Shown: positions 8,432 to 16,454 of the stretch, piece after piece
Numbering within the stretch: position 1 is the stretch's first letter
Layout: every line of letters starts with the position of its first letter
From: Paracoccus solventivorans
GTDB lineage: Bacteria > Pseudomonadota > Alphaproteobacteria > Rhodobacterales > Rhodobacteraceae
Assembly (NCBI RefSeq): GCF_900142875.1
Contig: NZ_FRCK01000003.1
Coordinates: 62,001-126,000 of the forward strand
DNA: 64,000 bases
Reading direction: 5' to 3'
Position numbers and translations under genes: made by a program
Notes under the pieces: model-generated
Databases searched by the model: none
What the model saw: the letters and a program-made list of their open reading frames with translations, nothing else
Told to the model about the DNA's origin: nothing

Positions 8432-9193
8432 ATGACCATCAGGATCTGGCACCAGTCCGTCAACGAACTGACCCGCATCGCGGCCTACAAGCGCGGCATC
8501 GAGGACCATGCCGGCCGCTTTCTGGGCAAGGATGCCGAGGTTCACGTCCACGGCCTTGCCGAGGGCACCTATGGCGAACTCAGCCCCAGCGACGCGCTGG
8601 GCAACGCCTATCTTTACCACCGCGTTCTGGGCCCCATCGTCGAACAGGCGGTCGAGGCCGAGCGCCAAGGCTACGACGCCTTCGTCATGGGCTCGTTCAG
8701 CGAACCCTATCTGCGCGAGATGCGTACGGCGGTCGACATCCCCGTGGTGTCGCTGACCGAGGCGGCACTGCTGACCGGCTGCGCGCTGGGCACAAGGATC
8801 GGGCTGATCTCGAACTCGCCCAATGTGGCCTACATGACCCGGCTGTCGGTGGCCAAGCATCATCTCGAGGCGCGGGTGACCGCCGTCACCTCGCTGGTGC
8901 CGGGCATGGACGAATACGCGCTGATCGCGGCGCGCGACGAGCCTTCGGCGCTGATCGATGCCTTTACCCGCACCGCCCGCGACCTGATCGCCGACGGCGC
9001 CGAGGTGATCGTGCCGGCCGAAGGGGTCATGGCCGAGATCCTGGCCGCCCGCGGCCTGACCCGGATCGACGATGCGGTCGTCCTGGACGTCTTTGCCGCT
9101 GCCTGGGTGCAGGCGCTGGGGCTGGTGCGGCTGCGGCGCGGGCTGTCGGTCACCGTCAGCCGCGCCTGGGCCTACAGCCGGGGCGGCAACTGA
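8432..9193 (+). CDS. Asp/Glu/hydantoin racemase-like protein lacking the catalytic cysteines
   Basis: 253-residue protein with the two-domain alpha/beta layout of the Asp/Glu/hydantoin racemase superfamily: N-terminal IRIWHQS, DAFVMGSFSEPYLREMR, then TGCALGTRIGLIS and AEVIVPAEGVMAE. Superfamily racemases use two cysteines, in GCF-type and GCAG-type motifs. At these places this protein has Ser88 (GSFSEP) and Ala196-Glu197 (PAEGV), and its only cysteine is in TGCALG, so ordinary two-base racemisation is unlikely. It starts one base after the first reductase stop and lies in the same operon. It may catalyse a different isomerisation or decarboxylation, or use Glu or Ser chemistry. Function unknown. 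Confidence 0.75.
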   Translation: MTIRIWHQSVNELTRIAAYKRGIEDHAGRFLGKDAEVHVHGLAEGTYGELSPSDALGNAYLYHRVLGPIVEQAVEAERQGYDAFVMGSFSEPYLREMRTAVDIPVVSLTEAALLTGCALGTRIGLISNSPNVAYMTRLSVAKHHLEARVTAVTSLVPGMDEYALIAARDEPSALIDAFTRTARDLIADGAEVIVPAEGVMAEILAARGLTRIDDAVVLDVFAAAWVQALGLVRLRRGLSVTVSRAWAYSRGGN

Positions 9194-9220
9194 AACGAAC
9201 CGGGGAGGAGGAACCCGAAC

Positions 9221-10591
9221 ATGGCATCTGCCGGAAACATGATTGGCGAGTATCTGGGAAGCTTCGCCGGGCGTGAGATCGCGCCGCCGGTCCGCGACAA
9301 GGCGCTGATGTGCCTGCTCGACACGCTCGGGCTTGCGGTGTCGGCCCGCGGCGAGCCGACCGCGCGGGCGGCGCTGGCCCTGTCGCGGCCGCTGCCCGAG
9401 GACAGCCCCGGCAGCGCCGCCGCCTGGATTTCGGGCGCGCGGTTGTCGCCGTCCGAGGCGGCCTTCGCCAATGGCGTCGCGGCGCACGCCCATTTTCAGG
9501 ACGACACCGACATGCCGTCCTGGACCCATCCCGGCTCGCTGGTGCCGCCCGCGGTGCTGGCGCTGGCCGAGCGCGAGGGGGCCAGCCTGGAAACCGCCTT
9601 GCGCGGGTTGATCGCGGGCTACAGCGTGATCAACTGGCTGGGCCGCGACGAGGTGGTGGCGCGCCGGCTGATCGCCCGCGGCTTTCGCACCAGCCCCAGT
9701 TTCGGAACCATCGCCGCGGCTGCCGGGGCGGCGGTGGTGCTGGGGCTTGATCCGGCGCAGGCGGCCTCGGCGGTTTCCATCGCCGCCTCGACCACCGGCG
9801 GTACGCTGGAGCCGGTGCGGGCCGGGGCCGACGAATGGCGCGTCCAGAACGGCCGGGCCGCCCAAGGCGGGCTGATCGCGGCGCTGCTGGCGCAGGCCGG
9901 CGTGCAGGGCGCCCCCCAGGCGCTGGACGGGCCCAGGGGCTTTCTGGCCACGCTGGCCGGGATGGATACCCGCCCCGATGTCTGGGAAAGCCCGCCCGAT
10001 CCCGCCATCATGCTGGAAATCCTGTGCAAACCCTACGCCACGCTGGGCGACAACATGCCGGCGGCCATGGCGGCGCAGAAGCATTTCCAGGACGGCGTCG
10101 ACCCGCAGGCCATCGAGGCGATCGAGGTCACGCTGTGGAAGCCCTTCACCGAATATCCCGGCACCAATTACAAGGGCCCGTTCGAGCGGCTGGTGCAATG
10201 CCAGGCCAGCACCGCCTTTGCGGTCGCGACCATGCTGACCCAGGGCGACATCACCTATGAAATGGGCAACAGCCTGCGCGCCGATCCGGCGGTCCTGAAC
10301 CTCGTCGCGCGCACCACCGTCATCCCGGACGACCCGATCGGCCCGCTGGATGCGCGGGTGGTGCTGGTGATGAAGGACGGCAGCCGGCGCGAGGCGGTGA
10401 CGGCGGATGTCCCGCGCGAGCTGATCTTCCTGACCCGGGACCGGGCGCTGTCGGTCTTTGACGCGCGGCTGGCGGCGGCAGGCGCCGCCCCGGGCGCGGG
10501 CAGGGCGCTTGGCGAGACGCTGTTTGCCGAGGGCGGCGGCGAGCTTCCGGCCAGCGCGGCGCTGGCCGCGATCCGGGGGCTCTGGGCATGA
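9221..10591 (+). CDS. MmgE/PrpD family protein (copy 2)
   Basis: 456-residue second MmgE/PrpD protein of the cluster. Seen: CLLDTLGLAVSARGEPT, NGVAAHAHFQDDTDMPSWTHPGSLVPPAVLALAE (equivalent of the HPS motif region), SPSFGTIAAAAGAAVVLGL and KPYATLGDNMPAAMAA. It is clearly diverged from the copy at 3732: the D-F-D-D stretch is replaced by HFQDDTD and the C-terminal half differs. Start ATG has a strong ribosome site (GGGGAGGAGG at about 9201-9210). Its stop overlaps the start of the second reductase (ATGA), so the two are translationally coupled. Two different members in one operon suggest two separate dehydratase, epimerase or decarboxylase steps. Confidence 0.86.
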   Translation: MASAGNMIGEYLGSFAGREIAPPVRDKALMCLLDTLGLAVSARGEPTARAALALSRPLPEDSPGSAAAWISGARLSPSEAAFANGVAAHAHFQDDTDMPSWTHPGSLVPPAVLALAEREGASLETALRGLIAGYSVINWLGRDEVVARRLIARGFRTSPSFGTIAAAAGAAVVLGLDPAQAASAVSIAASTTGGTLEPVRAGADEWRVQNGRAAQGGLIAALLAQAGVQGAPQALDGPRGFLATLAGMDTRPDVWESPPDPAIMLEILCKPYATLGDNMPAAMAAQKHFQDGVDPQAIEAIEVTLWKPFTEYPGTNYKGPFERLVQCQASTAFAVATMLTQGDITYEMGNSLRADPAVLNLVARTTVIPDDPIGPLDARVVLVMKDGSRREAVTADVPRELIFLTRDRALSVFDARLAAAGAAPGAGRALGETLFAEGGGELPASAALAAIRGLWA

Positions 10592-11784
10592 ACATGATCG
10601 CCAGAGCCGAAACCCCGCTGTTGTTCCGCCCGTGGACGGTGCGGGGCGTGACCCTGAAGAACCGCATCGTGGTGTCGCCCATGGGCACCTACAGCGCCGA
10701 GGACGGCCGGCTGACCCCGTTCCAGTTCGCGCATTACCAGCGCATGGCGATGGGCGGCGCCGGGCTGGTCATCATGGAGCAGACCTTCGTCACCCGGGCC
10801 GGGCGGGTCTCGAACGGCGATCCGGGGCTTTGGGCCGATAGCCATATCGAGCCGATGGCGCGGCTGGTCAGCGAGATGAAGCGCTACGGCGCGAAAACCG
10901 CCATCCAGATCAGCCATGGCGGCCGCAAGGGCGGCCAGCAGCGCGCGCATGAGGGCAACGGCCCGATCGGCGAGCGCGATCTGGCCGCCGGCAACGAGCG
11001 GCTGTTCCCGATCGGCCCCTCGGCGCTGCCGCTGGCCGAGGGCTGGCTGACCCCCGTCGCGATGAGCGAGGCGCAGATCGAGGGGGTGATCGACGCCTTT
11101 GTCGCCGGGGCGCGCCGCGCCATCCTGGCCGGCTTCGACCTGCTGGAGCTGCATCTGGCGCATGGCTACCTGTTGCAAAGCTTCCTGTCGCCGCTGGCCA
11201 ACCAGCGCCAGGATCGCTGGGGCGGCAGCCTGGAAAACCGCATGCGCCTGCCGCTGACGGTGGTGCGGGCGCTGCGCGGGATCATGCCGGATTCGATGCC
11301 CCTGTTCGCCCGGCTGTCGGTGACGGACTGGATCGACGGCGGCTGGACCGAGGACGACAGCATCGTGCTGGCGCGCGAATTGCGGGCGGCCGGGGTCGAT
11401 CTGATCGACTGTTCCTCGGGCGGCAACATGCGGGCGGGGGCCACCAATTCCAACCTTGCGCGCGGGCCGGGCTATCAGGTCGCGCTGTCCGACCGGCTGC
11501 GGCGCGAGACCGGGATGCCGACGGCGGCGGTCGGAATGATCCGCAGCCCCGCCTATGCCGAGCGGTTGCTGCAAGAGGGCAGGGCCGACCTGATCTGCAT
11601 CGGCCGCCAGATGCTGTTCAATCCGTTCTGGGCGCGCCACGCCGCCTGGCAGATGGGGGTCGATCCGGGCTTTGCCGACTGGCCGGAACCCTATGGCTGG
11701 TGGCTGGACAAATGGGCGCGGGCGCTGGCCGCGGCCGGGGAAGACCCCCTCGGCCCCGAGCATTTCCCGCCGGAGGAGCCGTGA
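10588..11784 (+). CDS. Old Yellow Enzyme-type NADH:flavin oxidoreductase (copy 2)
   Basis: 398-residue paralogue of the reductase at 7240, similar along its whole length. H189, H192 and Y194 in LHLAHGYLLQSFLSP are the substrate-binding and proton-donor residues, with SHGGRKGG and NQRQDRWGGSLENR also present. It too has Gly instead of Cys in the SPMGTYSAEDG motif, so the substitution is a shared ancestral trait of the pair. It overlaps the PrpD stop by four bases and its own stop overlaps the start of the acyl-CoA ligase. Retention of two similar reductases in one operon implies two double bonds or two stereoisomers to be reduced. Confidence 0.9.
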   Translation: MNMIARAETPLLFRPWTVRGVTLKNRIVVSPMGTYSAEDGRLTPFQFAHYQRMAMGGAGLVIMEQTFVTRAGRVSNGDPGLWADSHIEPMARLVSEMKRYGAKTAIQISHGGRKGGQQRAHEGNGPIGERDLAAGNERLFPIGPSALPLAEGWLTPVAMSEAQIEGVIDAFVAGARRAILAGFDLLELHLAHGYLLQSFLSPLANQRQDRWGGSLENRMRLPLTVVRALRGIMPDSMPLFARLSVTDWIDGGWTEDDSIVLARELRAAGVDLIDCSSGGNMRAGATNSNLARGPGYQVALSDRLRRETGMPTAAVGMIRSPAYAERLLQEGRADLICIGRQMLFNPFWARHAAWQMGVDPGFADWPEPYGWWLDKWARALAAAGEDPLGPEHFPPEEP

Positions 11785-13331
11785 TGATGAACTGGGGCGA
11801 AGAACTCGCGCCCTTGCGGCAACGCTATGGCGCGCGGATCGGCATCGTGGATGCGGACGGCCAGCACCGCATCGGCGACGTGCTTGACCGGGCCGCAGGC
11901 ATCGCGGACGAGTTGCGGCGCCTCGGGTTCGGGCCGGGGGATTTCGTCGCCACGGTGTTTCACAATTCCGCCCTTGCCGCCGCGGCCAGCTATGCCGTCG
12001 CATTGGCCGGGGCCACCGAGGTCCCGGCCAACCCCGCGCTGAGCGAGGCCGAGCTGACCCATGTCATGGCCTGCAGCACCGCCCGCCTTGCGCTGGTCGA
12101 CGGGGCGGACCCCTTGCCCGCCATCCCGGCGCGGCTGCTGAACGTGCGCGCCATCGCGCCGCGGCCCCTGACCCCCGAAGGCTGGCCGGAGGTCGCGCCG
12201 GACGCGCCCTCGCGGATCGTGTTCACCAGCGGCACCACCGGCCCGGCCAAGGGGGCGATCCACAGCCATCGCGGGCGCTGGGCCGGCACGCTGATGCTGC
12301 GCGCGGCGCTGCCGCTGCTGCCGGACGGCGCGAACCGCATCCTGCTGATGACGCCGTTTTCGCATGGCAGCTCGCTGCTGACCTTTGCCTTTATGGCCGA
12401 GGGGGCCAGCGTGCATCTGTTGCGGGGTGTCGATCCCGAAACGGTGCTGCCGCTGCTGGCCTCGGGCGCGATCACCGAGGTTTTCGCGCCGCCCACCGTG
12501 CTGGCAAAGCTGACCGCCGCCGCAGCCGCGCCGGAACATACCGGCCGGCACTGGCCCTTGCGCATGATCCTGACCGGCACCGCGCCGCTGACGCCGCTGA
12601 CCTACCGGCGCGCGGTCGATTGCTTCGGCCCGATCATCCGCGTCACCTATGGCAAGAGCGAAATCTTCAACCCGATCACCGTCCTCGATCCCGCCGAGAC
12701 CGCCGAGGTCTATGCCCAGGGCGAGGCGGCAGGCGAGGGGCTTTGCGTAGGCTGGCCCGCCACCGGCGTGCGTATCGCCATCCGCGACGAGACGGGCGAC
12801 GCGCTGCCGCAAGGCGAGACCGGCCGTATCCACCTGTTCAGCCCGCATCTGTCGCAGGGCTACATGACGCTTGACGGCCCGCGCATGTTGGCGCCCGGCG
12901 AGTATCACGATACCGGCGATCTTGGCCGCATCGACGCGCGCGGGCGGCTGTTCCTGGTCTCGCGCCAGTCGGACATGATGAAGACCGGCGGCTACAAGGT
13001 CTCGCCCGACGAGGTCGAGCGCGCGCTGGCCCCGCATCTGCCGGAAACCGAGCTGATCGTGCTGGGCTATCCGTCGGACTACTGGGGCGAGATCGTCACG
13101 CTGGTGGCCGCCAACCCGCCGCCGGACTGGCTGGACCGGCTGCAACCGGCGCTGCGGGAACTGACCGGCTACAAGCGGCCCCGGCTGTTCGTCACCATCG
13201 ACGAGCTGCCCCGCAACAGCATCGGCAAGATCGCCCGCGCCCAGCTACGCCGCTGGATCGGTGCGCATTACCAGCTGGTGGAACAGCCGCGCCCGCAGCT
13301 GCGGCCCCGCCTTGCCGGGGTGGACCAATGA
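11784..13331 (+). CDS. AMP-dependent acyl-CoA synthetase/ligase (cluster member)
   Basis: 515-residue adenylate-forming enzyme (ANL superfamily) that activates a carboxylic acid with ATP and CoA. Motifs in order: VFTSGTTGPAKGAIHSH (phosphate-binding A3), VTYGKSEIFN (A5, where most members have YGxTE), YHDTGDLGRID (A7), KTGGYKVSP (A8) and NSIGKIAR with the catalytic Lys (A10). Slightly short for the family. Candidate starts 11784 and 11787 both overlap the preceding stop. The substitution of Lys for the usual Thr-side residue in the A5 motif makes substrate prediction unsafe. Probably loads an acid released earlier in the pathway. Confidence 0.9.
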   Translation: MMNWGEELAPLRQRYGARIGIVDADGQHRIGDVLDRAAGIADELRRLGFGPGDFVATVFHNSALAAAASYAVALAGATEVPANPALSEAELTHVMACSTARLALVDGADPLPAIPARLLNVRAIAPRPLTPEGWPEVAPDAPSRIVFTSGTTGPAKGAIHSHRGRWAGTLMLRAALPLLPDGANRILLMTPFSHGSSLLTFAFMAEGASVHLLRGVDPETVLPLLASGAITEVFAPPTVLAKLTAAAAAPEHTGRHWPLRMILTGTAPLTPLTYRRAVDCFGPIIRVTYGKSEIFNPITVLDPAETAEVYAQGEAAGEGLCVGWPATGVRIAIRDETGDALPQGETGRIHLFSPHLSQGYMTLDGPRMLAPGEYHDTGDLGRIDARGRLFLVSRQSDMMKTGGYKVSPDEVERALAPHLPETELIVLGYPSDYWGEIVTLVAANPPPDWLDRLQPALRELTGYKRPRLFVTIDELPRNSIGKIARAQLRRWIGAHYQLVEQPRPQLRPRLAGVDQ

Positions 13332-14272
13332 CCGGTTTCCAGCAGGTGCCGGCCGTCTATCACCGCCTGGTCGGGGACTGCCTGGTGACCACGCTCTGCG
13401 ACGGCTACATGGCCTATGACACGCTGGAAATCATGCGCGACGCCGATCACGCCAAGCTGCGCCGGTTCCTTCAGGCCGAAACCCGCGTCTGCCCGCCGGT
13501 GGTCTCGATCAATACCTTCCTGATCCGCGACGGGACGCGGGTGATCCTGGTCGACTGCGGCTCGGGCGGGATCATGGGGCCGACCTGCGGCCGGCTGCCC
13601 GAGCTGATGGCGCATCTCGGCGTGGCACCCGGGGCGGTCACGGATATCCTGCTGACCCATGTCCACCCCGACCACTCCTGCGGGCTGACCGATCCCGCAA
13701 GCGGGCGGAAACTATTTCCGAATGCACGCCTGCATCTGCACCGGGCCGAGATCGACCACTGGTTCGACGACGCGGCCCGCGCCCGCGCCACCGAGCGGCA
13801 GAAGCGGGTCTATTTCGACGCGGCCCGCATCCAGCTTGGCCCCTGGCTTGCCGATGGCTCGGCCCGCCCCTTTACCGAGCGGCACGAGGTGCTGCCCGGG
13901 ATCACCGCCTTGCCCTCGACCGGCCACACGCCGGGGCACAGCTGCTATATCCTGCGCTCGCGCGGCGAGGCGATGATCGTCTGGGGCGATACCGTCCATA
14001 TCCCCGAGGTCCAGCTGGGCGATCCCGGCGTGGGCATGATCTTCGACAGCGACTCGGCCGCCGCGGCGCTGTCCCGGCAGCGCATCCTGCAGCTTTGCGT
14101 CGATGAGGATCTGCTGGTCGCGGGGATGCATATCCATTTCCCCGGCTTTGCCCGGATCCGCAGGGGCTACGAGGGCGCGTTCCGTTTCGTTCAGGAACAA
14201 TGGTTCCACGCGCCCAACCACGGCCACGACCCCGCGGTCTGGCAGCCGCCCCGCGCGAAGGAGCAAGGATGA
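13328..14272 (+). CDS. MBL-fold metallo-hydrolase (copy 2)
   Basis: 314-residue metallo-beta-lactamase-fold hydrolase, full-length paralogue of the one at 5150: both begin with a PxVYHR segment, have LCDGY/LSDGF, and end with AGMHIHFPGF. Zinc motif H111-V-H113-P-D115-H116 and STGHTPGHSCY are intact. ATG overlaps the ligase stop (ATGA at 13328-13331) and its own stop overlaps the next start. The presence of two copies, each beside a different half of the cluster, supports duplicated hydrolytic steps such as opening of two lactones or thioesters; this is inferred. Confidence 0.88.
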   Translation: MTGFQQVPAVYHRLVGDCLVTTLCDGYMAYDTLEIMRDADHAKLRRFLQAETRVCPPVVSINTFLIRDGTRVILVDCGSGGIMGPTCGRLPELMAHLGVAPGAVTDILLTHVHPDHSCGLTDPASGRKLFPNARLHLHRAEIDHWFDDAARARATERQKRVYFDAARIQLGPWLADGSARPFTERHEVLPGITALPSTGHTPGHSCYILRSRGEAMIVWGDTVHIPEVQLGDPGVGMIFDSDSAAAALSRQRILQLCVDEDLLVAGMHIHFPGFARIRRGYEGAFRFVQEQWFHAPNHGHDPAVWQPPRAKEQG

Positions 14273-15252
14273 ACACGATGTGGATCTGCCATTCCCCGCA
14301 GCCGGGCGGCCCGGAAGCGCTGCGCTTTCTGACCGCGCCGCGCCCGCAGCCCGGCCCCGCTCAGGTGCTGATCCGGGTCGGCGCGGTGGGCGTGAACCGG
14401 CTGGACGCGATGCAGCGGGCGGGAAACTATCCGCTGCCGCCCGGCGTCAACCCGGTGCTGGGGGTCGAGGTCGGCGGCGAGGTGATCGCCACCGGCCCCG
14501 AGGTCCATGGGATCACCGTGGGCATGCGGGTCGCGGCCCTGCTGGAGGGCGGCGGCTATGCCGAGTTCGCCTGCGCCGATCATCGCCATGTCGTCCCGGT
14601 GCCGCCGGACTGGGACGATATCCGCGCGGCCGCCGTCATCGAGACCTTCTGCACCGCCCATGAAACCCTGTTCGAACTGTCGCGCCTTGCCCCGGGCGAG
14701 CGGGTGCTGATCCACGCCGGCGGCTCGGCCGTCGGCAGCACCGCGATCCGCATGGCGCAGGCGGTCGGGGCCGAGATCGCCACCACCACCGGGCGCGAGG
14801 ACAAGGCGGCACGGCTGCGGGCGATGGGTGTGCCGCATGTGCTGAACTATCGCGAAGGCGACTTTGCGACGGCCCTGCGGGAAATCTGGCCCGAGGGGGT
14901 CGATGTGATCGAGGATTTCGTCGGCCCCGCCTATCTGGCGCGCCACATCGACCTGCTGCGCTGGCGCGGGCGGCTGGCCTTTGTCGGGCTGCTCAGCCAG
15001 GGCACGGCAGAGCTGGATATCGCCCGGGTGCTGACCCGGATGATCCAGCTGCGCGGCTTTACCCTGCGGCCGCATTCGGTGGCGGAAAAGGCTGCGGTGG
15101 TGGCGCGGTTCCGCCAGCGCTGGCTGCCGGAACTGGCCGCCGGCCGCATCGCGCCGGAAATCCACGCGGTGCTGCCCTTCCGCGATGCGGCAGAGGCGCA
15201 TCGCATTCTCGAAACCGCCGATAATTTCGGCAAGATCATCCTGCGGATGTGA
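14269..15252 (+). CDS. quinone oxidoreductase-like MDR protein
   Basis: 327-residue medium-chain dehydrogenase/reductase of the zinc-free quinone oxidoreductase (QOR/PIG3-like) branch. Seen: GVNRLDAMQRAGNYP and an N-terminal GroES-like fold, then the nucleotide-binding HAGGSAVGSTAIRMAQ and YREGDF, and the C-terminal GKIILRM. No zinc-ligand cysteines are visible. Start overlaps the hydrolase stop and has an AAGGAGC-type ribosome site. Members reduce quinones or the C=C bond of enones and acyl-CoAs with NADPH; in this cluster an enoyl reduction complementary to the two flavin reductases is plausible. Confidence 0.88.
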   Translation: MNTMWICHSPQPGGPEALRFLTAPRPQPGPAQVLIRVGAVGVNRLDAMQRAGNYPLPPGVNPVLGVEVGGEVIATGPEVHGITVGMRVAALLEGGGYAEFACADHRHVVPVPPDWDDIRAAAVIETFCTAHETLFELSRLAPGERVLIHAGGSAVGSTAIRMAQAVGAEIATTTGREDKAARLRAMGVPHVLNYREGDFATALREIWPEGVDVIEDFVGPAYLARHIDLLRWRGRLAFVGLLSQGTAELDIARVLTRMIQLRGFTLRPHSVAEKAAVVARFRQRWLPELAAGRIAPEIHAVLPFRDAAEAHRILETADNFGKIILRM

Positions 15253-15282
15253 TCCCGGCACGGATACGAAAGGCCACCGACC

Positions 15283-16281
15283 ATGTTGCTGTCGCAAATG
15301 AGAACCCCCGAGGGGACGATCAGGGTCCTGCTGCGCGAGGATGGCGGCCCCGCCCGGGAACTGCCCGAGGCCGAAAGCCTTTATGCGCTGGCGATGCAGG
15401 CGATCGCCCGGGACATCCCGCTGGCCGCGCTGATCGAGGGGCTTGCGCAAGGCGCCGCCCACGACCCCGAGGAGCTGGCCCGCGACAACCGCTACCTGCC
15501 GCCGCTGACCCATCCCGATCCGGCGCATCTGCATCTGAGCGGGACCGGGCTGACCCATCTCGGCTCGGCCGCCACAAGGGCCGAGATGCATGGCAAGCTG
15601 CAGCAGGAAACCGACATGACGGATTCCATGCGCATGTTCCGCATGGGGCTCGAGGGTGGCAAGCCCGCGGGCGGAGAGGTGGGGGTGCAGCCGGAATGGT
15701 TCTACAAGGGCAACGGCCATAATCTGGCGGCGCCGGGTGCGGCGCTGGTGTCGCCGGCCTTCGGCGAGGACCTGGGCGAAGAACCGGAACTGGCCGGCAT
15801 CTACGTGGTCGGCCCGGACCGCCGCCCGTGGCGGCTGGGGTTCGCGCTGGCCAACGAGTTTTCGGATCACGTCACCGAACGGGGCAACTACCTGTGGCTG
15901 GCCCATTCCAAGCTGCGCCCGGCCAGTTTCGGCCCCGAAATCCGGCTGGGCGATTGCCCGCCGGATGTGCGCGGCACCAGCCGGATCCTGCGCGACGACC
16001 GGCCGATCTGGGAAAAGCCGTTCCTGACCGGAGAGGTCAACATGTCCCACAGCCTTTCCAATCTGGAACATCATCATTTCAAATACGAGCTGTTCCGCCA
16101 GCCCGGCGACGTGCATGTGCATTTCTTCGGCACTGCCACCCTGTCGTTTGCCGACGGGGTCAGGGTGCTGCCGGGCGATATCTTTGAAATCTCGGCCCCC
16201 GGCTTCGGCGTCGCCCTGCGCAACAGCGTCACCACCGCCCCGGCGCGGGACGCAGCCGACATCGCGCCGCGGGCGCTGTGA
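15283..16281 (+). CDS. fumarylacetoacetate hydrolase-family protein (AraD1/GguC type)
   Basis: 332-residue protein of the FAH superfamily resembling the AraD1/GguC branch. Seen: PEWFYKGNG, LAGIYVVGPD, GFALANEFSDHVTE (the conserved N-E-x-S-D-H of FAH enzymes), KLRPASFGPEI and HHHFKYELFRQPGDVHVHFFGT. The family cleaves or dehydrates 2-keto-3-deoxy acids, acylpyruvates and related oxo-acids with a divalent metal. It is the last gene of the cluster, 30 bases after the MDR gene, and is followed by a gap containing the tpa control region. It would suit a late step releasing pyruvate or a similar small oxo-acid; substrate inferred only. Confidence 0.8.
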   Translation: MLLSQMRTPEGTIRVLLREDGGPARELPEAESLYALAMQAIARDIPLAALIEGLAQGAAHDPEELARDNRYLPPLTHPDPAHLHLSGTGLTHLGSAATRAEMHGKLQQETDMTDSMRMFRMGLEGGKPAGGEVGVQPEWFYKGNGHNLAAPGAALVSPAFGEDLGEEPELAGIYVVGPDRRPWRLGFALANEFSDHVTERGNYLWLAHSKLRPASFGPEIRLGDCPPDVRGTSRILRDDRPIWEKPFLTGEVNMSHSLSNLEHHHFKYELFRQPGDVHVHFFGTATLSFADGVRVLPGDIFEISAPGFGVALRNSVTTAPARDAADIAPRAL

Positions 16282-16359
16282 CGCGGGCCTTGCGCCGGAA
16301 ATGAGGCCACGCTTGCGGCCGGCCCCGCCGGCGCGGCCATGCCGGAAGCCGCCCCAATG

Positions 16360-16392
16360 CTGGCCCTATACCATCCGGCAATCTGGCTCTAT
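16360..16392 (+). promoter_or_regulatory. paired direct repeats upstream of tpa, probable MocR/TauR site
   Basis: Two copies of CTGGCNCTAT lie at 16360-16369 and 16383-16392, 23 bp apart (about two helical turns), roughly 65-95 bases before the tpa start. Paired CTGG-containing direct repeats in front of the target gene are the binding layout known for TauR-type MocR regulators, and such a regulator is encoded next to tpa. CTATAC at 16366-16371 could serve as a -10 element overlapping the first repeat. Repeats seen; binding inferred. Confidence 0.5.
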
Positions 16393-16454
16393 CTTCCTGG
16401 CCGGTTTCGGCGCAATCAAGGATGGACCCCCTCTCATTCCCCGGAACCGCAGCC

